Shown piece after piece: positions 1 to 6,659 of a stretch of DNA of 9,305 bases. Every line of letters begins with the position of its first letter. The stretch's first letter is position 1. The notes beneath the pieces are model-generated. The model was not told the origin of the DNA, did not search any database, and was given only the letters and a program-made list of their open reading frames with translations. Source of the DNA: JBBQUP01 sp038212305 (GTDB lineage Bacteria; Bacteroidota; Bacteroidia; Bacteroidales; Marinilabiliaceae); the NCBI GenBank assembly GCA_038212305.1, contig JBBQUP010000117.1, positions 1-9,305 of the forward strand, given 5' to 3'. Made by a program: the position numbers and the translations under genes.

Positions 1-162
1 TTACAGTTCTGTTTGTATTGTTTCATTTTTGTATGATAGATAAACAAATTACGAGAATAATTTTTTCATTTCAAAACGCTAATCTCTTTTTGCATAAGGT
101 ATATTCCCTGCAAATTAATAGGATATCAACCTAATTTATTGATGATTTTAATTATTTGGCTG

Positions 163-189
163 AAAAAAGTTCAAAAATTAAACTTTTTT
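163..189. terminator. AT-rich terminator-like hairpin
   Basis: Two perfect 9-base arms (AAAAAAGTT at 163-171 and AACTTTTTT at 181-189) enclose a 9-base loop. Each strand therefore shows a stem ending in a T6 run, as in an intrinsic terminator. Only one G-C pair is present, so the stem would be weak. It lies about 250 bases beyond the stop of the minus-strand gene that ends at 438, and no gene upstream on the plus strand is visible to terminate. The role is uncertain; it may simply be AT-rich symmetry. Confidence 0.25.
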
Positions 190-234
190 ATTTTGTATCT
201 AACATACTAAAATTGTAACATATACGTTATAAAC

Positions 235-287
235 TAAATTGAATATGTAAAAATAATTTCATGTCTAATGCAACCATATTCAATTTA
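235..287. repeat. 13-bp perfect inverted repeat with 27-base spacer
   Basis: TAAATTGAATATG at 235-247 is matched exactly by its reverse complement CATATTCAATTTA at 275-287, with 27 bases between the arms (248-274). The pairing stops cleanly on both sides. There is no T-tract after either arm, so it does not look like an intrinsic terminator. It ends 32 bases before the small ORF at 319 and could be a two-half-site operator, a 5'-leader hairpin, or the ends of a very small degenerate element. The rest of 1-318 shows no tRNA, CRISPR or recognisable coding potential. Confidence 0.5.
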
Positions 288-318
288 ATTCGTCAAACCA
301 TAAGAATACTTAAATATA

Positions 319-441
319 ATGATTATGAGTAGAGATGATGAAATGAATATTAGTTTAGAGCCTAAGATGATGATTCCTAATAGATTTTTGTTAATTCAAG
401 CTTTAATTATTCTCTTAGCTGTTATTGGATTTATTCTTTAG
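319..441 (+). CDS. possible 40-residue single-pass membrane microprotein
   Basis: An open frame of 40 codons runs from ATG at 319 to TAG at 439-441; an inner ATG at 325 is an equally good start. The first 20 residues or so are polar and charged (SRDDEMN near the start, then PKMMIPNR). The last 18 are almost entirely hydrophobic (LLIQALIILLAVIGFIL) and could form one transmembrane helix ending at the C-terminus, as in tail-anchored or small regulatory membrane proteins. No family is recognised. It converges on the secreted-protein gene on the other strand, and the two coding ends overlap by four bases (438-441). A 13-bp inverted repeat lies 32 bases upstream. No clear promoter or ribosome binding site is visible. 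The sharp split into a polar half and a hydrophobic half argues against pure chance, but in DNA this AT-rich a hydrophobic run can arise randomly, so it remains a candidate only. Confidence 0.33.
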   Translation: MIMSRDDEMNISLEPKMMIPNRFLLIQALIILLAVIGFIL

Positions 442-1421
442 TATAGTTTTCGTTTATCGAATAACCCTTTTTGATGTCCTTGTTTTTCACCAAAGTACCA
501 GCAGATATCTAACCAAGGAATAATGCCTATGGAGTTAGAGGTATTATAATTGGCTAACGAAAGTTTATATCCTACTGATGCTGATAGTTTGCTGTTTAAA
601 AATAACTCAACGTTGGATTTCTGTTCCCAAGCGTAATTTCCTTGAAATGAACCGTTAAAATAGGTTAGGTTTGCACTTAGCATAATGGTTGAATTGTATT
701 GATAATCAGCTCTCACAAAAATGTATAAATAGTAGCCTTTTCCAATTAAGACGGTAGTTCGATTGGTTAAAAAATGATGCTGAGTTTCTGTCAAAGAGTT
801 AGATCCTAAATGTGTTCCCACATCAACCCCAAGTCCTGATGATAAAATTAAGTAAGGTTGCCGACTGGAGCAACTGTATTTATCGGCAAAAAGTCGACTT
901 ACTAAGAGTTCGTTTTTAAAACCAATTAACACAGGAACAGAACTTGAGCTGTCGGCAAAATGTGAGTAGTTTTGATTTTTTGCCCATAAATAGCCTGGCG
1001 ATGCCGTATATAAACCATGGCGACTGGCAATTTTCCATGTTGAACTGTACCATCGTTTTTTAATAAAAAAATTAGGTGCTAATGGGAAAAGAGGTAAAAT
1101 TGATTGGAATTCGATACCTGATTTATAACTATACCTAGAAACATCTGATAGACTAATATTTCCTGAACGACTGTTTGACGTATTGGCTGTTTGAGGTTTC
1201 CATATTAAATCATCGCGTAATTGCGAATCAGATCCTGTTCCTGTTGGTGGCGCAAAAGGTGTTTCTTTTTGTTGTTTTGTTGATGCCTCTTTTTGACGTT
1301 TTTTTATTTCGGTTTTTGAGCTTCCCTTATTCAATTTTTTTGATCTATTGGATTGAGCCAATGAAGTTGAAGCATGAAATGCAAACACAATTAAGAGAAT
1401 ATAGATGGCTAGCTTTTTCAT
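438..1421 (-). CDS. exported protein of unknown family, probable outer-membrane beta-barrel
   Basis: A 327-residue protein that I do not recognise. It starts MKKLAIYILLIVFAF, a typical signal peptide (positive n-region, hydrophobic core to about residue 15), with a plausible signal peptidase I site after SLA (residue 22). Residues 24-55 form a low-complexity linker rich in Lys, Ser, Gln and Thr. It is followed by a Pro/Gly stretch (55-64) and then a long region rich in aromatic and Ser/Asn residues with alternating patterns (about 100-310) that suggest antiparallel beta strands. The last strand-like segment, IPWLDICWYF (301-310), ends in Phe as barrel strands often do, but a basic 17-residue tail follows. 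Periplasmic or outer-membrane location is therefore inferred. It appears to be a single-gene unit: upstream lies the otsAB terminator and downstream an empty region. The ATG at 1421 is chosen because it directly precedes the signal peptide. The cysteines (183, 184? and 307 region) show no metal-binding pattern. Function unknown. Confidence 0.82.
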   Translation of the reverse strand: MKKLAIYILLIVFAFHASTSLAQSNRSKKLNKGSSKTEIKKRQKEASTKQQKETPFAPPTGTGSDSQLRDDLIWKPQTANTSNSRSGNISLSDVSRYSYKSGIEFQSILPLFPLAPNFFIKKRWYSSTWKIASRHGLYTASPGYLWAKNQNYSHFADSSSSVPVLIGFKNELLVSRLFADKYSCSSRQPYLILSSGLGVDVGTHLGSNSLTETQHHFLTNRTTVLIGKGYYLYIFVRADYQYNSTIMLSANLTYFNGSFQGNYAWEQKSNVELFLNSKLSASVGYKLSLANYNTSNSIGIIPWLDICWYFGEKQGHQKGLFDKRKLY

Positions 1422-1424
1422 ATT

Positions 1425-1455
1425 TTAATAATTAGTATCGAGATTTAATTATTAA
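1425..1455 (-). promoter_or_regulatory. 10-bp inverted repeat just before the start of the exported-protein gene
   Basis: TTAATAATTA (1425-1434) and TAATTATTAA (1446-1455) are exact reverse complements separated by 11 bases. On the minus strand this hairpin ends three bases before the ATG at 1421, so in mRNA it would cover the ribosome entry region, or in DNA it could be an operator. A near-direct repeat of the same stretch with GTATC (1435-1439 and 1456-1460) overlaps it. All stem pairs are A-T, so stability is low and chance cannot be ruled out. Confidence 0.3.
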
Positions 1456-1463
1456 GTATCAAT

Positions 1464-1487
1464 ACACAAGATACAAGACACAAGATT
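1464..1487. repeat. short heptanucleotide tandem repeat (ACAAGAT/ACAAGAC)
   Basis: Three tandem 7-base units are present: ACAAGAT (1466-1472), ACAAGAC (1473-1479) and ACAAGAT (1480-1486), with a partial AC unit before. The spacer at 1422-1736 otherwise holds the start-proximal hairpin of the exported-protein gene, the otsAB terminator and no convincing gene. Seven-base arrays of this kind can vary in copy number by slippage. This one lies about 45-65 bases upstream of the minus-strand start at 1421, in the expected promoter area. Confidence 0.6.
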
Positions 1488-1664
1488 GATTTACAGGACT
1501 TTTCTAAGATGTATGATGTCTTTAATCATAATTCTGCGAGTTTAAAACTTAATCATGATAGTGTCATATGGTTAAAATGTAGTTGGTTTAATAAAAACTA
1601 AAAATACATTTTTTTATTGTTTCACAATTCAAGCTAAACATTTGGCGTTAAATTTATGGGCGAT

Positions 1665-1706
1665 AAAAACAACATAACCCTCAAGGTTATACAAACGATG
1701 AGGGTT
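1665..1706 (-). terminator. intrinsic terminator after otsAB
   Basis: Read on the minus strand, AACCCTCA (1699-1706) pairs with TGAGGGTT (1676-1683) around a 15-base loop, followed by a T-rich run (TTGTTTTT, 1665-1672). It begins about 30 bases after the otsAB stop, the expected place. The loop contains a sequence that can form a competing stem with the 3' arm: ATAACC/GGTTAT at 1674-1679 and 1685-1690. Confidence 0.68.
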
Positions 1707-1736
1707 TCATTAATTTTTATTAAACGATATGACAAT

Positions 1737-3947
1737 TTAACTAGACGCTAAAATTTTTAAAAGTGATCGAACACTATCAACCGATTCAACTTTGTAACGA
1801 GCACTGGTTCGTTTTATACCTACTTTTATGGTAATTGCTTCCGGTGGAAGTTCTCGAAACATAAACTCATCAGTCCAATCATCGCCTATGGCCATTATAT
1901 AATCATTTGGGCAAGAGAGTAAAAACTGATTGGCTGCATAACCTTTATTAATTCCTCCATTTTTAACTTCAATTACTTTATTTCCTTCCATGATTTCGAT
2001 GTTTTGGTTTCCTACCAAATTCGAAAGTTCATCTCTTAGTTCAAGTGCTCTGCGGTCGCCATGTTCTGGTTCGGCCTTGCGATAGTGCCAAACTAACGAA
2101 AAGTTTTTTTCCTCGATAAATGTACCTGGCGTGTTGTCAACAAAATTTTCAAGGAGTGGACGAACAGTAGCCATCCATTTATTACTTGCAATAACAGGCA
2201 TGTTCCAATCGCCTCCAATTTTTCGAATCCAAACGCCATGCTCGGCAATTAAATTAACATTAAATCCCTCAAACCATTTTTCGAGTGTTTCTTTATCGCG
2301 GCCACTAATTATGGTAACACAATTGGCTTTAATATCCGAAAGTTGGTGAATAATGGCTTTAAGCTCTTCGTCGGGATAAGCATCAGCCGGATTTTTTTTG
2401 AATGGCGAAAGAGTACCATCGTAATCCAGAAAAATAGCTCGTTTGGTTGCTTTATTGTATTTAATATGAATATCGCTCGTGACTTCTAAAGTAATTTTCT
2501 TGGCATTAAAGTCGCGCTGCATGCTCTTTACTTTTTCGAAGCTTTTTACAAATTCCGATGCCCATTTAAATACATCATATCTTTTAACTCGTTTTTGCAG
2601 ATGAATCATTCTATCTTTTTGTTCTTGCTCAGGCATTTTTATAGCTTGATAAAGGGCATCGGCAATTTCGTTTTCGTTATTTGGATTGATAATTATTGCT
2701 TCGCCCATTTCTTTTGCAACTCCGGCCATCTCACTTAATATTATTACTCCGGTTTGGTTTATTCGCGATGCTACGTATTCTTTGGCTACTAAATTCATTC
2801 CATCACGAACAGGCGTTATTAATGCGATGTCGCACTTTAAATACAATTCAACCAAGTTAGTGAATGGCATCGACCGATAAAAGTACCATATTGGCGTGTA
2901 GTTAATGGTTCCATATTGACCATTAATACTGCCTACTAGCTCATCTACCTCCCTTTTTAATAGTTGATATTGTTCAACATTATCTCGACTTGGTACTGCC
3001 AGCATAACTAAAGTAACTTTGCCATGTAGTTCGGGATATATTTCCATAAAACGAGCAAATGCTCTCAGTCGATGAGGTATTCCTTTTGAATAGTCGAGGC
3101 GATCGATGGATAAGATTAGTTTTCGATCGGGTTCGAATGATGCAAATTTATCCAATTCGATACGAAAATCGGTTTTTTTGTCCTCAGGAAGCGAATCGTG
3201 ATGAATCGCAGTATCCATAAATTTTTGGTAGTCAATACCCATTGGAAAAGCATCAACCAAAATAATTCGATCTTCGGTATGTATTTGATTGAGATTAATT
3301 TCATGCCCCAATAAGCGACGCACACAGCTAAAGAAGTGACGTTCGTAATCGTAGGTGTGAAACCCAATTAAGTCGGCTCCTAAAATGCCTTTAATTATCT
3401 CGGTTCGCCAAGGTAGTAGGCGAAATATTTCATACGATGGAAATGGGATATGCAAAAAGAATCCAATAGTTACATTAGGCATTTTTGATTTAATCATTTC
3501 AGGAACCAACAATAGTTGATAATCGTGAATCCAAATGGTATCACCGTCCGAAAGATTCTCCATGGCAGCATTGGCAAATTTTTGATTTACCTCTTTATAT
3601 GCTTCCCAAGTGGATGAATTAAACTCGGCATATTGAGCAAAATAATGAAACAGTGGCCAAATAGTATTATTGCTAAATCCTTCGTAGAACAGGTTAATGT
3701 CAACGGTTGTTAAGTCAACAGGAACACAATCTTCGATTTTTAATGATTGGTTTATTTTAACGCGCTGTTCTTCCGATATAGTATCGGATGCCACACCCGA
3801 CCATCCAATCCATTGACCTTTAAATTGTTTGTAAACCGATTTTAAGCCTGTAGCTAACCCCCCAACACTGGCTTTGAGTTTAATTTTATCATCATTTACA
3901 TCAACACTAAAGGGAAGACGATTTGATAAGATATGTAATTTTGACAT
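1737..3947 (-). CDS. otsAB: bifunctional trehalose-6-phosphate synthase/phosphatase (OtsA-OtsB fusion)
   Basis: This 736-residue cytoplasmic enzyme should make trehalose-6-phosphate from UDP-glucose and glucose-6-phosphate, then remove the phosphate. Residues 1-475 or so are a GT20 synthase: SNRLPF with Arg10, GGL (29-31), HDYQLLLVPE (141-150), FLHIPFPSYEIFR (164-176), GADLIGFHTYDY (190-201), DRLDYSKG with Arg283 and Lys288 (the phosphate-binding pair matching R262/K267 of E. coli OtsA), and DGMNLVAKE (382-390). Residues 500-736 are a HAD-type phosphatase: FLDYDGT with nucleophile Asp508 and Asp510, SGR (548-550), AEHGVW (568-573), Lys668 in NKG, and GDDWTDE (688-694) for Mg2+. Both sets of active-site residues look intact, unlike many eukaryotic fusions where one half is degenerate. 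ATG at 3947 directly precedes the conserved SKLHILSNR start. It is divergent from the GH15 gene and followed by its own terminator. The product could serve as an osmolyte, stress protectant or storage sugar. Confidence 0.96.
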   Translation of the reverse strand: MSKLHILSNRLPFSVDVNDDKIKLKASVGGLATGLKSVYKQFKGQWIGWSGVASDTISEEQRVKINQSLKIEDCVPVDLTTVDINLFYEGFSNNTIWPLFHYFAQYAEFNSSTWEAYKEVNQKFANAAMENLSDGDTIWIHDYQLLLVPEMIKSKMPNVTIGFFLHIPFPSYEIFRLLPWRTEIIKGILGADLIGFHTYDYERHFFSCVRRLLGHEINLNQIHTEDRIILVDAFPMGIDYQKFMDTAIHHDSLPEDKKTDFRIELDKFASFEPDRKLILSIDRLDYSKGIPHRLRAFARFMEIYPELHGKVTLVMLAVPSRDNVEQYQLLKREVDELVGSINGQYGTINYTPIWYFYRSMPFTNLVELYLKCDIALITPVRDGMNLVAKEYVASRINQTGVIILSEMAGVAKEMGEAIIINPNNENEIADALYQAIKMPEQEQKDRMIHLQKRVKRYDVFKWASEFVKSFEKVKSMQRDFNAKKITLEVTSDIHIKYNKATKRAIFLDYDGTLSPFKKNPADAYPDEELKAIIHQLSDIKANCVTIISGRDKETLEKWFEGFNVNLIAEHGVWIRKIGGDWNMPVIASNKWMATVRPLLENFVDNTPGTFIEEKNFSLVWHYRKAEPEHGDRRALELRDELSNLVGNQNIEIMEGNKVIEVKNGGINKGYAANQFLLSCPNDYIMAIGDDWTDEFMFRELPPEAITIKVGIKRTSARYKVESVDSVRSLLKILASS

Positions 3948-3965
3948 AAGTGATTGTTTTTTTTC

Positions 3966-3994
3966 AGTATAAGGAATTTTTATTTATTTTACAA
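3966..3994 (-). promoter_or_regulatory. candidate otsAB promoter in the divergent spacer
   Basis: On the minus strand, TTGTAA (plus coordinates 3989-3994) and TATACT (3966-3971) are separated by exactly 17 bases, followed by about 18 bases to the ATG at 3947. This looks like a sigma70-type pair. It also partly fits the Bacteroidota TTG / TA..TTG arrangement. The whole spacer to the divergent GH15 gene is only 73 bases (3948-4020), so the two promoters must lie very close or overlap, and joint control is plausible. No clear promoter for the GH15 gene was identified. Confidence 0.4.
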
Positions 3995-4020
3995 GCCTTT
4001 GATAAACTATTGTATATAAT

Positions 4021-5826
4021 ATGGAGAATTTAGATTACGGAATTATTGGAAATTGCAGAAGTGCCGCATTGGTATCAAAAAGTGGATCAATTGACTGGTT
4101 TTGTCTGCCTCAATTTGATTCCCCATCGGTATTTGCAGCTTTGCTGGATTCTAAAAAAGGAGGGAAGTGGGCTGTAGAGGTTGATGATTTACTCTCAACC
4201 TATCAACATTACGATTATCGAACGAATATACTTATTACTGGTTTTATATCTTCGAATGGTCAGTTTGAACTGCATGATTTTATGCCACGATATAAAATGG
4301 AGGACGGAAGTTACTATTTACCTCCAGATTTGATTCGTTATTTTAAGCATATTTCGGGGTTTGTTGATTTTCGAATTATTTTTCAACCCGAACTTGAGTA
4401 TGCCTTACCAGAGACTCAGATTGATATCCGCGAAAAATTTATTAAGGTTTATACTGCCAATGGCGATTACGAATCTGTTTATGTATATTCTGACATGCCG
4501 CTTCGTAGCATAACAATAGCCGAGACTCAGCGTTTAGAGCGTGATCAGTTTATGCTTTTAAGTTATAATCAAAAATTACTTCATCAGGATTTACAACGTA
4601 CCTATTTGAAACTTCAGCGCACTCGGGTTTATTGGTTAAATTGGGCTGAGAGAACTACTTATTATAAAAAATATACCGATAATATTGTACGAAGTGCTTT
4701 AACTTTAAAGCTCTTGAGTTATCATAAGTCGGGAGCAGTATTAGCAGCAATTACTACTTCGTTGCCCGAAACAATTGGCGAAGTGCGCAATTGGGATTAT
4801 CGATTTTGCTGGATACGCGATGCCAGCATGGTTATTAAAATTATGGCTCAGTTAGGGCATCGACGCATTGCCCAAACTTATTTGCAGTATGTTATAGATT
4901 TACTGCCTGATAAAGGTGAGAAAATGCAAATAATGTATGGAATTAATGGTGAAAAAAAGCTGACCGAAAGCGAGTTAAGTCATTTATCGGGTTATGAAAA
5001 TTCGTCTCCTGTGCGCATAGGCAACGCCGCATATGAGCAAAAGCAAAACGATGTTTTCGGCATTTTTATGGATGTGGTTTATCAGCATTTTGAACTTTAT
5101 TCGACTTCGCTTGATTTGAGTGAGGATTTATGGACTATTGTGCGTGGAATTGTGCGTGTGGTTGATGAAAACTGGCAACTGCCCGATAAAGGTATTTGGG
5201 AAATCAGATCCGAAAGTCGTCATTTTACCTTTAGCAAAGTATTGTGTTGGGTAGCCATTGATAGAGCTGTTAAGATAGCTGCTATTTTAAAACAGCCCGT
5301 TTATATTGAGCGATGGAAAACCATTCGCGATGCCATTAAAGAAGATATTTTAGTTAATGCCTGGAGCGTAAATAAGCAAGCTTTTGCACAAAGTTATGGA
5401 TCAGATGATATGGATGCTTCGGTGCTATTGATGGAAACCTATGGGTTTTTACCAGCAAGCGACATTAGGTTTAAAAAAACGGTTTTAGGAATTCAATCCG
5501 ACTTAGAAGTTAATGGTTTGGTTTACAGATACCGAAATAAGGATGATTTTGGGGAACCAAGTTCTGCGTTCACCATTTGCTCGTTTTGGTTAATTAATGC
5601 GTTGTATAAAATTGGAAATAAAAAAGAAGCTATCGAGAAGTTTGAGTTACTCTTATCTTACTCCAATCATCTAGGTTTATATAGCGAGGATTTAGATTTT
5701 AAAACCAAACGATTGTTAGGTAATTTTCCACAAGCCTATTCGCATTTAGCTTTAATTGAAACTGCACTAACTTTGGGTGGAGAAGAGTTGGGGGATGATG
5801 ATAAAATTCTTTCATCGTTATTATAA
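4021..5826 (+). CDS. GH15 family glucoamylase/trehalase-like hydrolase
   Basis: A 601-residue protein with the full architecture of prokaryotic GH15 enzymes. Its N-terminal beta-sandwich domain (about 1-200) opens with LDYGIIGNCRSAALVS and GSIDWFCLPQFDSPSVFA. An (alpha/alpha)6 barrel (about 220-585) carries NWDYRFCWIRDAS (257-269), NAAYEQKQNDVFG (335-347), GIWEIRSESRHFTFSK (391-406) with the likely general acid Glu394, and GLYSEDLD (552-559) with the likely general base Glu556, then LGNFPQAYSHLALI. Length and both acids fit an active inverting alpha-glucosidase. Family members include glucoamylases and acid/mycobacterial trehalases, and sequence alone does not separate them. Location beside otsAB makes trehalose or a trehalose-linked glucan a reasonable guess. 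No signal peptide is present, so it acts in the cytoplasm. ATG at 4021 begins exactly at the conserved N-terminus. A strong terminator follows its TAA. Confidence 0.94.
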   Translation: MENLDYGIIGNCRSAALVSKSGSIDWFCLPQFDSPSVFAALLDSKKGGKWAVEVDDLLSTYQHYDYRTNILITGFISSNGQFELHDFMPRYKMEDGSYYLPPDLIRYFKHISGFVDFRIIFQPELEYALPETQIDIREKFIKVYTANGDYESVYVYSDMPLRSITIAETQRLERDQFMLLSYNQKLLHQDLQRTYLKLQRTRVYWLNWAERTTYYKKYTDNIVRSALTLKLLSYHKSGAVLAAITTSLPETIGEVRNWDYRFCWIRDASMVIKIMAQLGHRRIAQTYLQYVIDLLPDKGEKMQIMYGINGEKKLTESELSHLSGYENSSPVRIGNAAYEQKQNDVFGIFMDVVYQHFELYSTSLDLSEDLWTIVRGIVRVVDENWQLPDKGIWEIRSESRHFTFSKVLCWVAIDRAVKIAAILKQPVYIERWKTIRDAIKEDILVNAWSVNKQAFAQSYGSDDMDASVLLMETYGFLPASDIRFKKTVLGIQSDLEVNGLVYRYRNKDDFGEPSSAFTICSFWLINALYKIGNKKEAIEKFELLLSYSNHLGLYSEDLDFKTKRLLGNFPQAYSHLALIETALTLGGEELGDDDKILSSLL

Positions 5827-5831
5827 ATGCA

Positions 5832-5887
5832 AAATACGGGATAAAAAAAGAACGACATGGTAGTCGTTCTTTTTTTATCCCGTATTT
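5832..5887. terminator. two-way intrinsic terminator with 25-bp perfect stem
   Basis: Arms at 5832-5856 and 5863-5887 are perfectly complementary over 25 bases around the 6-base loop ATGGTA. The core is GAACGAC/GTCGTTC followed by seven Ts (5870-5876). The matching seven As on the other arm give the same T7 in the minus direction, so the core works as an intrinsic terminator in both directions. An outer TACGGGAT/ATCCCGTA extension lengthens the stem beyond the T-tract. It sits 5 bases after the GH15 stop and 35 bases before the phoU stop, serving both convergent genes. Confidence 0.92.
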
Positions 5888-5922
5888 ATAGATTCCAAAT
5901 AGGAATATTTTGGTTATAGATT

Positions 5923-6603
5923 TTAGTTTTTTTGTTCAGGTAAGGTTTTAGTATACATGTGCTTAATAACTTTAGCTTCGATGTAAAAAATAAGCTCTTC
6001 AGCAATGTTTTTTATTAAATCGCCAACACGTTCAATTTTTTTGATAGTGGAAAACATGAACAGAAGTTGTTTAACATCATTGGGATATTTTTTTATCAGT
6101 TCAACCATTTGAGTTGAAGAGGCAATATTTATTTCGTTTAAAATAAGATCACGGTTATGAATTCCGTAGGCTTTTCCTGGTAGCTCCTCTTCGTAAGCGT
6201 CTAATGCATCATTTAGCATTCCAATAGCCGTTTCGGTCATCTCTTTAAAACGCAATTGATTAATTACATCAGCTGATAAAGGGCCAGTCATTTCCAAAAC
6301 GTATTTGGCTATACCATCGGCATTGTCTGCAATTCGTTCAAGTGTTGAACAGATATTATATGCAGCCATAACAAAACGTAAATCAACTGCTACCGGATGA
6401 TGAAGGGCTAAAATATTTTCACAGTCTGAATCAATTTTAAGTTCGCAGGCATTAATTCTCCTTTCATTGGTAATAACTTCCATAGCTAAATCTCTGTTCC
6501 CAGTATCAAAAGCCAAACACGCTTTTTCGAATTGGTTAGAGACAAGCATTGTCATTTCGAGCAATGACATTCGTAATAATTTGAGTTCTTTCTCAATTTG
6601 CAT
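5923..6603 (-). CDS. phoU: PhoU phosphate-signalling regulator
   Basis: A 226-residue all-helical cytoplasmic protein of the usual PhoU length (two repeated three-helix domains). It shows the two PhoU metal-binding motifs: ERIADNADG (residues 89-97) and ERVGDLIKN (191-199), each of the ExxxD type. The family-typical HHPVAVDLRFVMAA (68-81) precedes the first. PhoU is known to act with the PstSCAB transporter and a PhoR-type sensor kinase to shut down the phosphate-starvation response and limit phosphate uptake. No kinase gene is in this window. It is the last gene of the operon, 56 bases after pstB. That gap contains a weak TTGCTA-N18-TATCAT promoter-like pair on the minus strand, so some independent expression is possible. 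No terminator separates it from pstB. The start at 6603 (ATG) begins the conserved first helix. Confidence 0.95.
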   Translation of the reverse strand: MQIEKELKLLRMSLLEMTMLVSNQFEKACLAFDTGNRDLAMEVITNERRINACELKIDSDCENILALHHPVAVDLRFVMAAYNICSTLERIADNADGIAKYVLEMTGPLSADVINQLRFKEMTETAIGMLNDALDAYEEELPGKAYGIHNRDLILNEINIASSTQMVELIKKYPNDVKQLLFMFSTIKKIERVGDLIKNIAEELIFYIEAKVIKHMYTKTLPEQKN

Positions 6604-6659
6604 ATCTAATGGGATGTAATGATAAAAAAATGAAATTTAAGTTAGCAAATTTAATGATA

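Noticed and set aside
33..134. 33-codon plus-strand frame near the left edge
   Set aside because: No membrane, signal or other pattern; the length is what AT-rich noncoding DNA gives by chance.
1..437. Mobile element, CRISPR array or RNA gene in the left flank
   Set aside because: No repeated spacer pattern, transposase fragment, or tRNA-like fold was found; only the two inverted repeats and the small ORF stand out.
1175..1435. Plus-strand 86-codon frame opposite the exported-protein gene
   Set aside because: It is antisense to the signal peptide and linker; its hydrophobic look comes from the reverse complement of Lys/Gln-rich codons.
1509..1601. 30-codon plus-strand frame in the 1422-1736 spacer
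   Set aside because: Ordinary random composition, no initiation signal, and no link to flanking genes.
2131..2880. Plus-strand frames at 2131-2349 and 2686-2880
   Set aside because: Both lie antisense inside strongly conserved otsAB domains and show no family features.
3116..3367. Minus-strand 83-codon frame in another phase of otsAB
   Set aside because: It overlaps the GT20 domain, which carries recognised conserved motifs in the true frame.
4015..4020. TATAAT directly before the GH15 ATG
   Set aside because: As a -10 element it would start transcription inside the coding region, after the conserved N-terminus begins.
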